Position numbers and translations under genes: made by a program
Part shown: piece by piece, positions 10,110 to 18,659 of the stretch
Layout: each line of letters starts with the position of its first letter
Position numbering within the stretch: the stretch's first letter is position 1
Assembly (NCBI RefSeq): GCF_000421705.1
Contig: NZ_ATXN01000002.1
Coordinates: 372,001 to 436,000, forward strand
DNA length: 64,000 nucleotides
Reading direction: 5' to 3'
Origin: Brevundimonas naejangsanensis DSM 23858
Lineage (GTDB): Bacteria; Pseudomonadota; Alphaproteobacteria; Caulobacterales; Caulobacteraceae
Notes under the pieces: model-generated
Told to the model about the DNA's origin: nothing
What the model saw: the letters and a program-made list of their open reading frames with translations, nothing else
The model's database searches: none

Positions 10110-10739
10110 CTAGAGCGCAAAAGCAGGCGCCGGCGTCATTTCCGGCAGCAGGTCAGGCGCCGCATCGAACAGTTCGCGGCGCGACACGCCTTCACGGCCG
10201 CGCACATAAAGAACCGCCGCGCCGCTGGCGCCGTCGCGCTCCACCACGGCCAGACGGCCGCCGGGACGCAGGGCCGCGATCCAGGATTCGGGACGCTCGA
10301 TCACCGCGCCTTCGCTGACGATCAGGTCATAGCCTTCGCCTTGCGGCTGGTTCAGCGGCGCGACCGCCGTCTCGACTCCAGCCTCGGCCAGAGCGGCGCC
10401 GACCACCTCGAACACGGCCGCGTCCGATTCCTGCGCTGTCACCTTCAGGCCCATGTCCGCCAGCACAGCGGCGGCGTAGGGCGCCGCGATCGCCAGCGCC
10501 TTCTCGCCCGCACGGGCGTCCAGTCCCTGCAACAGCTTGGCCACATCGCGCGGCAACATCAGACGGCGACCATTCGCGATCTCAGGCTCGACATCGGCAT
10601 AGGCCGAGAAGGCGCGGTCAGGGGCGCAGAATCGCTCGCGCTGCACAGCGCCGATGGCGGCGTGCAGTTGGCGGTCGGTGACGTCGTTTACGCGGACCTG
10701 CGAGTCCAGCATCACCTTGCGGGCGGCGGCGAAATCCAT
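10110..10739 (-). CDS. Protein-L-isoaspartate O-methyltransferase-like protein
   Basis: Resembles the Pcm family (209 aa): MDFAAARKVMLDSQVRVNDV and the segment DRAFSAYADVEPEIANGR are conserved family features. The SAM-binding motif I, normally a glycine-rich loop, reads ALAIAAPYAAAVLADMG here and lacks the expected glycines, so catalysis is doubtful. The start at 10739 was chosen because a Shine-Dalgarno (AAGGA) precedes it and because a longer frame would run through tRNA-Cys. It lies upstream of the TolC-family gene on the same strand, as in related genomes. Confidence 0.82.
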   Translation of the reverse strand: MDFAAARKVMLDSQVRVNDVTDRQLHAAIGAVQRERFCAPDRAFSAYADVEPEIANGRRLMLPRDVAKLLQGLDARAGEKALAIAAPYAAAVLADMGLKVTAQESDAAVFEVVGAALAEAGVETAVAPLNQPQGEGYDLIVSEGAVIERPESWIAALRPGGRLAVVERDGASGAAVLYVRGREGVSRRELFDAAPDLLPEMTPAPAFAL

Positions 10740-10870
10740 AATCCGAAGTCCTTCAGGTCGGCTTAGGCGAAGAAATGTGACGCGCTTATAGGTCCGTGCG
10801 TTGCAGCGGACAATCCGATCTGATAGCTGACGGCCCTCGCGATGGCGGGGCCCTTGGAAACGGGGGCCAC

Positions 10871-10944
10871 GGCCTGATGGCGGAGTGGTGACGCAGAGGA
10901 CTGCAAATCCTTGCACCCGGGTTCGATTCCCGGTCAGGCCTCCA
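10871..10944 (+). tRNA. tRNA-Cys (anticodon GCA)
   Basis: The acceptor stem GGCCTGA/TCAGGCC pairs fully, the discriminator is U as expected for Cys, and CCA is encoded. The anticodon loop is CTGCAAA with GCA at 10903-10905. The T-arm GGGTTCGATTCCC is canonical. A strong hairpin follows 16 bases downstream. Confidence 0.97.
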
Positions 10945-10960
10945 TCGCGATGAACATCGA

Positions 10961-10990
10961 GAAAGCCGCCCTCCGGGGCGGCTTTCTTGC
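10961..10990 (+). terminator. Rho-independent-type terminator after tRNA-Cys
   Basis: An 11-bp perfect stem (10961-10971 with 10976-10986) closes a TCCG tetraloop and is followed by TTGC. It separates tRNA-Cys from the convergent methyltransferase gene and could serve both strands, although the T-run is short. Confidence 0.7.
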
Positions 10991-10992
10991 TT

Positions 10993-11808
10993 TCAGCCGT
11001 GCGCCAACCTCGCCGTCGTCACGTGATGCAGGGCCACGGCGCTGGTCGCCGCCACGTTCAGCGAATCGAATCCGCCCGCCATGCGGATGCCGACGGGGCG
11101 GCAGCGCGCGATGATCTCCCCCGGCAGACCCGGCCCCTCGCTGCCCAACAGAATCGCTGTGCGCGGCGCGGGTTTCAGTTCGGCCAGCGTCTGACCCGCC
11201 GACGGCGTCAGCGCCAGCACTTCGAATCCCCTACCTTGCAACAAGTCGATCATGCTCCCTGCCTCCAGCCCCGTCGCCATGGGCGTACGCAGGACCGCGC
11301 CGACCGACACCCGGATCGCCTTGCGGTAAAACGGATCGCAGCAGGTCCGATCCAGCAGCACCGCCCCTGCGCCAAAGGCGGCGGCGTTGCGAAACAGGCC
11401 GCCCATGTTGTCGTGATTGCCGATCCCGCAGGCCATCACGACGACGGCCCGATCCGGCAGGCTGTCCAGCAGAGCGTCCGGGTCGACCGGATTCGGCTTG
11501 CGCCCCAGGGCGAGGATGCCCCGATGCAGATCAAACCCCGCCACAGCGTTCAGAACCGCTTGGGGCGCTACATGGACGGCCACGTCCGCTGGAAGGCGCT
11601 CCAGCACGTCTCTCAACCCCTCCAGCCGCTTCTCGGCGATCAGAACCGATACCGGCGCGCAAAGAGAGGCCCCGGACGCCAGGACGCGCAGAACCACCTC
11701 TCCCTCGGCGACGAACAGCCCCTGCCGCCCGGTCAGGTCGCGTTCCTTCACATCGCGAAAGGCGGCGACGCGGGGATCATCAGGATCGAAAACAGTGATC
11801 GGAGTCAT
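10993..11808 (-). CDS. SpoU/TrmH family RNA 2'-O-methyltransferase
   Basis: SAM-dependent ribose methyltransferase with the SPOUT knotted fold. The three family motifs are all present in the C-terminal half: motif 1 GNHDNMGGLFRNAAAFG (catalytic Asn/Arg region), motif 2 AILLGSEGPGLPGEI, and motif 3 IRMAGGFDSLNVAATSAVAL. The N-terminal substrate-binding part contains LFVAEGEVVLRVL, typical of TrmH/RlmB-like enzymes. The exact target (tRNA or 23S rRNA) cannot be read from the sequence. The 271 aa length is typical. It lies between tRNA-Cys and tRNA-Asn on the opposite strand. Confidence 0.93.
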   Translation of the reverse strand: MTPITVFDPDDPRVAAFRDVKERDLTGRQGLFVAEGEVVLRVLASGASLCAPVSVLIAEKRLEGLRDVLERLPADVAVHVAPQAVLNAVAGFDLHRGILALGRKPNPVDPDALLDSLPDRAVVVMACGIGNHDNMGGLFRNAAAFGAGAVLLDRTCCDPFYRKAIRVSVGAVLRTPMATGLEAGSMIDLLQGRGFEVLALTPSAGQTLAELKPAPRTAILLGSEGPGLPGEIIARCRPVGIRMAGGFDSLNVAATSAVALHHVTTARLAHG

Positions 11809-11867
11809 GCCGCCCCTTGTAGCGCAGGGCTTTGCGAAAAAATTTGGCGATTTCTGCGTTTTACCCG

Positions 11868-11896
11868 TTGCATGAATCGAAAAGGCGCTGCTATAC
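11868..11896 (+). promoter_or_regulatory. Predicted housekeeping promoter of tRNA-Asn
   Basis: TTGCAT (11868-11873), a 17-bp spacer, then CTATAC (11891-11896) inside GCTATACG, close to the Caulobacter -10 consensus GCTANAWC. The tRNA begins 24 bases after the -10 element. Confidence 0.6.
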
Positions 11897-11919
11897 GCCG
11901 GCCTCCCCCGAGGGGATGT

Positions 11920-11994
11920 TCCGCGGTAGCTCAGTGGTAGAGCAGCCGACTGTTAATCGGCTGGTCGTAGGTTCGAATCCTACCCGCGGAGCCA
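11920..11994 (+). tRNA. tRNA-Asn (anticodon GTT)
   Basis: The acceptor stem TCCGCGG/CCGCGGA pairs fully and CCA is encoded. The D-arm is GTAGCTCAGTGGTAGAGC. The anticodon loop CTGTTAA carries GTT at 11952-11954. The T-arm TAGGTTCGAATCCTA is canonical. GTT is one of the queuosine-target anticodons, relevant to the que genes in this window. Confidence 0.97.
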
Positions 11995-12296
11995 CTCGGG
12001 GGATTGAAATCCCTAGACAATGCGATGATGAGATCCGAGCTGCGTGACAGCTTGCTTGTTTAGAACGGCGCCTTTGAACGAAATTGTTCGAGATCGCTGC
12101 TCGCTTCACATTGGCTTGAGCGCGAAGCCCAACCACAGCGTCATAGTGGTGAAGTAGCGGGGCGGCCCCGCCTCCATGGATCGACCGGGGATCCATTTCG
12201 GTCCTCACCCTGCAAGGCCGCTTGCGGTGCGAAATCGCCCTTGGCGCCCGTGCTATAGATGACCCTCGGACGACCCCGCTCATCCCAAAGGACGTC
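11995..12296. other. Intergenic stretch without a recognisable gene
   Basis: About 300 bases between tRNA-Asn and the DUF6880 gene. It holds small GC palindromes near 12158-12170 and 12188-12195 and a GAAC/GTTC pair near 12076-12089. No ORF with a convincing start or family match and no clear tRNA terminator was seen. The A/T content just after the tRNA is higher than the surroundings. Confidence 0.5.
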
Positions 12297-13493
12297 ATGG
12301 CGCGACAACCCAGGATCTCGACCAGGCTTTCCGCGGCCAACCTCGTCCATCTCGGGGCGCCTCGCCTCGCGGACCTGCTGATCGAGGCCGGCGCCGGGAA
12401 CGCCAACCTCAAGCGCCGCCTTCGTCTTGAACTGGCGGCTGAAGCCAGCCCCGACCTCCTCGCTCTTGAGATCGACAAGCGCATCACCGCCGTCTCCGTC
12501 GCCCGCACACGTGTATCCTGGCGCAAGCGCGGCGAACTGATCGACGATCTGAACACGCACCGCGACATGATCGTGGGGCGCCTGGCGCCCGAGGCTCCCG
12601 GCGAGGCGCTCGCCGTCCTCATTCGCTGGCTCGACCTCTATCCGGGTCTGGCTTCCCGCGTAAAGGACACCAAGGGGGAACTGCCCGCCGCTTTCGAGGC
12701 CGCCGCGCCGGATCTCTTCACTCTGGCCGAAACCGTCGACGATCAAGCGTTGCGCGACCTGATCGACGCTCTGCGCCGACGTCCGCAGGATTACGCGCGC
12801 TGGGTCTTCGCCGCCGGCGAGGCCCTCGGCCCGCTTACGGCGCGCCGGCTGCTGGACAACCTGGACCCTTCAGCCAGGAAGACCCCGGCAGGCCGCAACC
12901 TCTTGCGCCGTCTGGCGGACCGGGCCGGGGATCTCGACCTCTGGCTTTCCCTCATCACGCCCGAGCAGGCCGGCTCGCCCGACATCGCCGCCGACATCGC
13001 CCGCCGCTTCCTCGCCGCGGGACGCGTCGGGGAGGCCCGCGCCGCCCTTGAAGCCGCTTTAAGCCCTTCGCCGCTCAACCGCCGCTGGACCTTCGGCCAC
13101 AACCCGGGAGACGATGCCCCGCGCCTGACCCCTGCCTGGGAAGCCGCCTGCATCGACGTGCTCGACACCGAAGGACACCGCCAGGAAGCCCAGGATCTGC
13201 GCTGGAGCCTGTTCGAGCGCGACCTATCGGCGCCCGTTCTTCGCGACTACCTCTCGCGACTGCCCGACTTCGATGATGTCGAGGCCCTGGACCTGGCGTT
13301 CGCTCACGCCTCGACTCATCCGGACTTCGAGGCGGCCATGCGGCTGCTGATGGACTGGCCCGCCCACAGGGAGGCGGCGGCGCTCGTCCTGGCGCGTCCC
13401 CGTGAAGCCCGGCAACCCCGACCCCAGTCGGGTGACTGGACGTCGCGCTTGGCCCAGCGCTATCCCGAAGCCGCCGACATCCTTACAAATTAG
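12297..13493 (+). CDS. DUF6880 family protein, probably C-terminally truncated
   Basis: An alpha-helical, TPR-like protein of 398 aa resembling DUF6880 proteins: LVHLGAPRLADLLIEAG, RGELIDDLNTHRDMIVGRLA and ALAVLIRWLDLYPGLASRV. The start at 12297 has a good AAAGGA Shine-Dalgarno; an upstream ATG at 12222 has none. Family members normally continue beyond the RYPxAA segment with another helical block, but here the frame stops right after RYPEAADILTN, at a shift to AT-rich sequence. I infer that a 3' part has been lost. Function is unknown; the family has no established activity that I can name. Confidence 0.7.
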   Translation: MARQPRISTRLSAANLVHLGAPRLADLLIEAGAGNANLKRRLRLELAAEASPDLLALEIDKRITAVSVARTRVSWRKRGELIDDLNTHRDMIVGRLAPEAPGEALAVLIRWLDLYPGLASRVKDTKGELPAAFEAAAPDLFTLAETVDDQALRDLIDALRRRPQDYARWVFAAGEALGPLTARRLLDNLDPSARKTPAGRNLLRRLADRAGDLDLWLSLITPEQAGSPDIAADIARRFLAAGRVGEARAALEAALSPSPLNRRWTFGHNPGDDAPRLTPAWEAACIDVLDTEGHRQEAQDLRWSLFERDLSAPVLRDYLSRLPDFDDVEALDLAFAHASTHPDFEAAMRLLMDWPAHREAAALVLARPREARQPRPQSGDWTSRLAQRYPEAADILTN

Positions 13494-13604
13494 GTTCGTT
13501 TTTCAGTATAATGCCCCGAAAATAATAGAGTATCGCAGGGCTGTCATCGGCGAGATCGAATGCCGTCAACCCGCCGCGCCTCGTCGGAAAGCCGATAGAC
13601 AGAG

Positions 13605-13644
13605 CCGGAAGGTGGCGTCGCGCCAGCGCGACGCCACCTTCCGG
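13605..13644. repeat. Perfect 40-bp palindrome (19-bp arms, 2-bp centre)
   Basis: The left arm 13605-13623 is the exact reverse complement of 13626-13644, with CA between. No T-tract follows on either strand. It lies in the gene-free gap between the DUF6880 gene and the sugar dehydrogenase gene. It might be a terminator-like hairpin, a REP-type element or a recombination scar. Confidence 0.85.
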
Positions 13645-13769
13645 CGAAACCGCATGACGCCGGGCGCGATAAAGGAGACGCCTATGATCTCCCATAGACC
13701 GGCCCGTCGCGATGCCAGGCTCAAGTTGCAGGGTCGTGATCTGGCCGACCTTTATCTTGTGACTGGAAT

Positions 13770-15089
13770 CTATCGCGCTGGAAAGATTCCGGCCGGAGCG
13801 ACACGCCACACCGTGTTGGACAGATCGTCGGCCACCAGCAGAATCCGGCGCTGGGGATCAAACCAAACGCCCACGGGGCGGCCGCGGGCCTCGCCATTGT
13901 CCGTCAGAAACCCGGTCAGAAAATCGACGGGCTCGCCGGCTGGTCGGCCTCCCGAGAACGGAACCCACGCAACCTTGTACCCCGCCAGATCCTGGCGGTT
14001 CCAGCTCCCGTGCTGTCCGATGAAGGCCCCTTCGATGAAGACCCCGCCGAAGCCGCCGTCCCGGGCGAAGGACAGTCCCAGGGCGGCCACATGGGCTCCC
14101 AGGGCGTAATCCGGCTTTACCGCCGTCGCGACCAGTTCGGGCTTCTGGGGCCGCACGCGCGGGTCGAGATTTTGTCCCCAGTAGCTGTATGGCCAGCCGT
14201 AGAAGGCGCCGTCGCGAACCGAGGTCAGATAGTCTGGAACGAGTTGCGGCCCGATTTCATCCCTTTCGTTCACCACGGCCCAAAGGGCGGCGCTCGACGG
14301 CTCAATCGCCAGAGCGGTGGGATTGCGAATGCCGCGGGCGATGGTTCGGCGCGCACCTGTGGAGCGGTCGACAGCCCAAACGACCGCCCGCTCCTCCTCC
14401 ACGGCCATGCCCCGCTCGCCGGCGTTGCTGTTGGAGCCGATGCCGACATAGAGTGTCGAACCGTCTGCGCTGGCGGTCAGAGCCTTGGTCCAGTGATGGT
14501 TGAGCGCGGACGGTAGACGCGTCACCTCTTCAGGCGGCGCCGTGATCCGGGTCTGCCCTTCGACATAGGGGAAGCTGACCAGAGCATCCTGCTCGGCCAC
14601 GTAGATGCGGCCATCAACATAGGCCAGGCCATAAGGGGCGTTAAGACCGTCTATGAAGACTGTGCGGACTTCGGCGCGGCCGTCGTTATCGGCGTCGCGC
14701 AGCAAGGTGATGCGGTCGCCGCCGTTCACCTTGGTGTTGCCCTGCTTCTTGATGACCCCGGCGATGACGTCCTTGGGCCTCAAGGCCGGCGCGCCGCCGC
14801 CCCGCCCCTCGGCCACGAGGATGTCCCCGTTAGGCAATACGAGCATCTGACGTGGAATACGCAGGTCCGTAGCCAGGGCCGTCACCACGAAGCCCTCGGG
14901 CGCGCGCGGCGTTTCATCGCCCCACCCGACAGGCTTGGCGATACGCATCGGCGGCAGCAGGGTTTCCCGAATCTCCGGCAAGTCAGGCTTCGGCCCGACT
15001 TCATTGATGCCTTTTTCGCTTTGACCGCAGGCGGCCAGAGCCACGACGCCTCCCAAGACGCCGTACAGAAGGACGTTTCTGCGGATCAT
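13770..15089 (-). CDS. PQQ-type sorbosone/glucose dehydrogenase family lipoprotein
   Basis: Periplasmic six-bladed beta-propeller of the soluble glucose/sorbosone dehydrogenase family. The start at 15089 gives a lipoprotein signal, MIRRNVLLYGVLGG then lipobox LAAC. Blade features include APEGFVVTALATDLRIPRQM, LLRDADNDGRAEVRTVF (calcium-like loop), LNAPYGLAYVDGRIYVAE and HGSWNR, where family members carry a PQQ/cofactor-contacting His-Gly-Ser. The substrate is unknown. Its ATG overlaps the TGA of the DUF2231 gene by four bases. Proximity to cytochromes and an oxidase suggests that electrons pass into that chain, which is inference. Confidence 0.88.
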   Translation of the reverse strand: MIRRNVLLYGVLGGVVALAACGQSEKGINEVGPKPDLPEIRETLLPPMRIAKPVGWGDETPRAPEGFVVTALATDLRIPRQMLVLPNGDILVAEGRGGGAPALRPKDVIAGVIKKQGNTKVNGGDRITLLRDADNDGRAEVRTVFIDGLNAPYGLAYVDGRIYVAEQDALVSFPYVEGQTRITAPPEEVTRLPSALNHHWTKALTASADGSTLYVGIGSNSNAGERGMAVEEERAVVWAVDRSTGARRTIARGIRNPTALAIEPSSAALWAVVNERDEIGPQLVPDYLTSVRDGAFYGWPYSYWGQNLDPRVRPQKPELVATAVKPDYALGAHVAALGLSFARDGGFGGVFIEGAFIGQHGSWNRQDLAGYKVAWVPFSGGRPAGEPVDFLTGFLTDNGEARGRPVGVWFDPQRRILLVADDLSNTVWRVAPAGIFPAR

Positions 15090-15502
15090 CGGCTCGCCTC
15101 CTCGTCCAGCATTCCGGAATAGCGCAGCCATCCCGCGATCAGGGCCAGCCCGCAGCATAAAGCGGACAGGGTGAATCCAAGGGCGCCGACGGAACTCCAA
15201 CCGTCCTGGCTATGCTTGAAGGCGTTCGCCAAGCCGACAAGACAAAGGGCCCCAAGAGCGCCGCTGTACAGAAGACGCAAGACGCCGCGACGGCCCCAGG
15301 CCAGGTCGATCAGGCTCCACACGAAAGCGGCTCCGCCAAACATCAGGCCGCCGACAATCGCCCAGGAAGAGAAGTTGCTCCACTGCATCTCCGCGGTCCG
15401 AAGATAGGCCGCATCCGTCGCCGTCCCGAGACTGAACAGGGCCACCGGAAAGCTCAGAATCAGCCCCTGCACGGCCCGGCCCAGGCCAGCCGTCCCGGTC
15501 AC
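15086..15502 (-). CDS. DUF2231-like four-helix membrane protein
   Basis: 138 aa with four predicted membrane helices: LILSFPVALFSLGTATDAA, WAIVGGLMFGGAAFVWSLID, LLYSGALGALCLVGLANAF and LGFTLSALCCGLALIAGWL. The pattern fits the DUF2231 family of small inner-membrane proteins that often accompany periplasmic dehydrogenases or c-type cytochromes. Start and stop both overlap the neighbours by four bases (ATGA), so it belongs to a three-gene unit with the dehydrogenase and the small protein upstream. No catalytic function can be assigned. Confidence 0.75.
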   Translation of the reverse strand: MTGTAGLGRAVQGLILSFPVALFSLGTATDAAYLRTAEMQWSNFSSWAIVGGLMFGGAAFVWSLIDLAWGRRGVLRLLYSGALGALCLVGLANAFKHSQDGWSSVGALGFTLSALCCGLALIAGWLRYSGMLDEEASR

Positions 15503-15723
15503 GGCCGGCTCTCGGCGAATTCGATGCGACCGATCGCGCGGGATCCACGCGCCCTCATCCGCCGTCTCAGTTGCTCACGGATGCTCCAGCCTTCCAGATG
15601 CATCAGGTCGCTGATCGTATAGCCTTCCCGCGCAAGCGCTTCACGCACGTCGCTGACCTTGAGACAGGCATGGTCTCGCTCGGCGATTTCAAAAGCGCGT
15701 TCGATGACATGGGTCTGGTTCAT
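15499..15723 (-). CDS. Small hypothetical protein
   Basis: 74 aa, soluble, helical, no signal peptide. It begins MNQTHVIERAFEIAERDH and includes the segment VSDVREALAREGYTISDLMH, which looks like a small helical or HTH-like fold. I do not recognise a family. Its TGA overlaps the ATG of the DUF2231 gene, which supports it being real and first in a three-gene unit. A Shine-Dalgarno GGAGGAGCC precedes the start. Confidence 0.65.
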   Translation of the reverse strand: MNQTHVIERAFEIAERDHACLKVSDVREALAREGYTISDLMHLEGWSIREQLRRRMRARGSRAIGRIEFAESRP

Positions 15724-15819
15724 GGCTCCTCCTCCGTCTGATCCAATCGGCCTGGAGCCATGCGGTTCCGAGCCCGAGCGATATGACGCAGGTTAACGAT
15801 AGGCCGCAGATTAGACTTT

Positions 15820-16116
15820 TCAGAACGCCAGCGGCGTCGTCTGCCACGTCACCCCGACGGCGGCGACGAAAGCGCCAGTCAGGGCCACGCGCCGCTCCCA
15901 CAGGCCCGGCCCATCCGGGACAGGACGCCGCGCTATGACGATAGCCGCCACGGCGATCAGCGCCAGACACAGAAGACTGAAGCCCAGCCCGACCCAGCGA
16001 CCGGCGGCCGCCTCGGTAGAGGACCAGACATCTGCAGCGCTCGCCAGCAGATAGAGCCCCACGAAGTGCGCGGCCCAGATCAGCAGACCCGCCGTCATGG
16101 CCAGCCAGCGCCTCAC
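15820..16116 (-). CDS. Small membrane protein at the end of the caa3 oxidase operon
   Basis: 98 aa with three predicted helices: MTAGLLIWAAHFVGLYLLAS, WVGLGFSLLCLALIAVAAIV and RVALTGAFVAAVGVTWQTTP. A GTG at 16116 overlaps the stop of the oxidase gene as GTGA, in the style of the other junctions here; an ATG at 16098 is the alternative. Position suggests an accessory or subunit-IV-like protein of the oxidase, but no family motif is clear. Confidence 0.6.
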   Translation of the reverse strand: MRRWLAMTAGLLIWAAHFVGLYLLASAADVWSSTEAAAGRWVGLGFSLLCLALIAVAAIVIARRPVPDGPGLWERRVALTGAFVAAVGVTWQTTPLAF

Positions 16117-18659
16117 GGCCCGGCGCCCGGAAACAGCCGGATCAGCAGCAAGACCATCGCCGCCTGCCCCGCCGTATAAGCGAGGAAGAGGCCGATCAGA
16201 TCGACCGTGGACGGGCGGTCGGCCGACAGCCGTCCGAACGCTCGACGCAACAGGATGTAGAGGCCCATCAAGACCCCGATCCCCGCAAAAGCGCCCGCCC
16301 AGCCCAGAAGAGCGAAGACAGCGGCGCCCTGACTGGTAGCGTCGGGCTTCAAACCAGCGGACCACCAGGCCCGAAGCTCCAACCCGACCGCCGTCGCGGC
16401 TCCGACGGCGCTGACGACCAGAAGAGCCGTCGCGAGCGTCTCAGCTCCCGTTCTCGCCCGGCGCAACATGCGCGGCGCGACTGCGGCGCACAGGCCTGCC
16501 AACGCCAGAACTCCAAGATGCAGCATCAGGGACGCCATCGCCGGCGACGCCTGCCACAGGTCAGGTCGTCGGCTCCACAGGAAGACATAGGAGAAGCCCG
16601 CCAGCAGGCAGACCATCCCGCCGACGATCAACACGATCACCATGGCCCACCAGCCGTGGCTGGACGGGCCCGAGACATAGTTAGGCATGCGAATGCCCGC
16701 CCCGATATCGGTCGTCTTGCGATTGTGCGGCGCGTCCAGGAACCAGCACCAGCGCATGATGCAGTAGATCGCCAGCACCCCGCTGACTACGGCGACAGCA
16801 TAGGCCTGGATCGTCAAAATGAGGAAAAAGCCCGCCGTAAACACGGCGCCGAAGACGTGCCAGGGCGACGGGCGCGGAAGACGCAAGACATACTGCGGCT
16901 CGGCGTTCAGAGGGCTGGTGACGAGGGTCTGACGCTCGCCTCCAGCCGCGCCGGGCAGGAACCAGCGCCCTTCCTCCACCTCCTTCGCCAACCCCTTCTG
17001 CTCCCACAGCGGATAGAGACTTTTCACCACCGGGACGGATCGCACGGAATAATAGCCGCTGGGCAGCCATTCCAAGCCGGGGCCGTCGTGGATGTTGCCC
17101 GCCTCGCGCGGGCCGAAGGGGCGGAAGTTGCGGATCATGTCGATGACCCACAGCAGGACCGCCAGACCGAACAGGAAGGCCCCTATGGTCGAGATGAAGT
17201 TGGGCAGGTCCCAGCCGCGTCCCGGCAGATAGGTGTAGACCCGGCGCGGCATTCCCATCAGCCCCGTCAGGTGCATCGGCATGAAAGCGATGTTGTGGCC
17301 CGCGAACATCAGCCAGAAGATCCATTTTCCCATGCGCTCGCTCAGCGGCCGGACGCTGGACATGGGCAGCCAGTAGTAGATGGCCGCGAACATGGGAAAC
17401 ACCATGCCGCCGATCAGGACATAGTGCAGGTGGGCGACGATGAAGTAGCTGTCATGGGCCTGCCAGTCGAAGGGCACCATGGCGACCATGACCCCGGTCA
17501 GCCCCCCCATGACGAAGATGATCAGGCCGCCGACGGCGAACAGGCCGGGCGTGGAGAAGCGCATCTTTCCGGCCGCTATGGTGGCGATCCAGGCGAAGAC
17601 CTGCACCCCAGCGGGCACGCTGACCGCCATGGAGGCGGCGCTGAAGTAGTTGATGCTGATCTGCGGCATGCCGGTGGTGAACATGTGGTGCGCCCACACG
17701 CCGAAACTGATGAAGCCGGTCGCCAGCATGGCCATGACCACCAGAGGTTGGCCGACCAGCCTGGTCCGCGCCATGGCCGGGATGATGGTCGACATGGCGC
17801 CTGCCGCCGGTAGAAAGATGATGTAGACTTCCGGGTGGCCGAAGAACCAGAACAGGTGCTGCCACAGCATGGGATCGCCGCCCTTCAGCGGGTCAAAGAA
17901 GGGCCAGCCCAGCGCCCGTTCCAGCTCCAACAACAGCGTCGCCAGTATCACTGAGGGAAAGGCGATGATGATCATGCAGGCGAAGATCAGCATGGCCCAG
18001 GGGAAGACCGGCAGTTTGTCCAGCGTCATGCCGGGCGCGCGCGTCTTCAGCACCCCGACGATGATCTCGATGGCGCCGGCGATGGCTGATATCTCGATAA
18101 AGCCGATGCCCAGCAGCCAGAAGTCGGCGTTGATCCCCGGCGAATAGGTCATCCCGGTCAGCGGCGGATACATGAACCATCCCCCATCCGGCGCCAGGCC
18201 GAAAAACAGGGAGCAGAAGAAAGCCAGGCCGCCGATCAGATAGGCCCAGAAGGCATAGGCCCCCAGACGAGGAAACGGCAGGTCGCGCGCGCCCAGCATC
18301 TGCGGCAGCAGCAGCACGCCCAGCGCCTCGACCGCCGGCACGGCGAACAGGAACATCATCACCGTGCCGTGCATGGTGAAGATCTGGTTATAGGTTTCCT
18401 GTGGCAGGAAGCCGGTCATCGGCAGGGCCAGCTGCGTGCGCATCAGCAGCGCCAGCACGCCCGCCAGCACGAAGAACAGCATGGCCGCGCCGACGTAGTA
18501 GACGCCGATGATATTGTTGTTGATCGCCGTGATCCACTCGCCGGGACGGCGTGGACCGCACCAGGCGGCCTCCAGTTGCTCCAGCTCGCCGTCCGGACGC
18601 GACCCCTCGGTGGGAAAGCGATCGTATTTGCGGACGTCGAAGCCGGTTTCCGACGTCAT
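16113..18659 (-). CDS. ctaD: caa3-type cytochrome c oxidase, fused subunits I and III
   Basis: Haem-copper oxygen reductase of the inner membrane, 848 aa. The subunit I part carries all metal ligands: low-spin haem His97 in IFTMHGTVMMF, CuB His with Tyr in GHPEVYIIFLPA, CuB pair WAHHMFTTG, and the haem ligands in SYFIVAHLHYVLIGG. From about residue 570 a subunit III-like membrane domain follows (GPSSHGWWAMVIVLIVGG), so one gene encodes both. Start 18659 was chosen because ATGA overlaps the subunit II stop; upstream in-frame sequence belongs to subunit II. Gene order c-type cytochrome, II, I+III matches a complete oxidase operon. Confidence 0.95.
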   Translation of the reverse strand: MTSETGFDVRKYDRFPTEGSRPDGELEQLEAAWCGPRRPGEWITAINNNIIGVYYVGAAMLFFVLAGVLALLMRTQLALPMTGFLPQETYNQIFTMHGTVMMFLFAVPAVEALGVLLLPQMLGARDLPFPRLGAYAFWAYLIGGLAFFCSLFFGLAPDGGWFMYPPLTGMTYSPGINADFWLLGIGFIEISAIAGAIEIIVGVLKTRAPGMTLDKLPVFPWAMLIFACMIIIAFPSVILATLLLELERALGWPFFDPLKGGDPMLWQHLFWFFGHPEVYIIFLPAAGAMSTIIPAMARTRLVGQPLVVMAMLATGFISFGVWAHHMFTTGMPQISINYFSAASMAVSVPAGVQVFAWIATIAAGKMRFSTPGLFAVGGLIIFVMGGLTGVMVAMVPFDWQAHDSYFIVAHLHYVLIGGMVFPMFAAIYYWLPMSSVRPLSERMGKWIFWLMFAGHNIAFMPMHLTGLMGMPRRVYTYLPGRGWDLPNFISTIGAFLFGLAVLLWVIDMIRNFRPFGPREAGNIHDGPGLEWLPSGYYSVRSVPVVKSLYPLWEQKGLAKEVEEGRWFLPGAAGGERQTLVTSPLNAEPQYVLRLPRPSPWHVFGAVFTAGFFLILTIQAYAVAVVSGVLAIYCIMRWCWFLDAPHNRKTTDIGAGIRMPNYVSGPSSHGWWAMVIVLIVGGMVCLLAGFSYVFLWSRRPDLWQASPAMASLMLHLGVLALAGLCAAVAPRMLRRARTGAETLATALLVVSAVGAATAVGLELRAWWSAGLKPDATSQGAAVFALLGWAGAFAGIGVLMGLYILLRRAFGRLSADRPSTVDLIGLFLAYTAGQAAMVLLLIRLFPGAGP

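Noticed and set aside
10740..10916. An N-terminal extension of the Pcm-like gene to 10916
   Set aside because: It would translate through tRNA-Cys; the start at 10739 has a Shine-Dalgarno and matches the family.
12063..12090. A LexA-type SOS box (GAAC/GTTC elements)
   Set aside because: Spacing is GAAC-N9-GAAC and GAAC-N6-GTTC, not the alphaproteobacterial GTTC-N7-GTTC arrangement.
13483..13809. A minus-strand 108-codon frame across the palindrome
   Set aside because: No convincing ribosome site and no recognised family; it runs through the inverted repeat and the end of the dehydrogenase gene.
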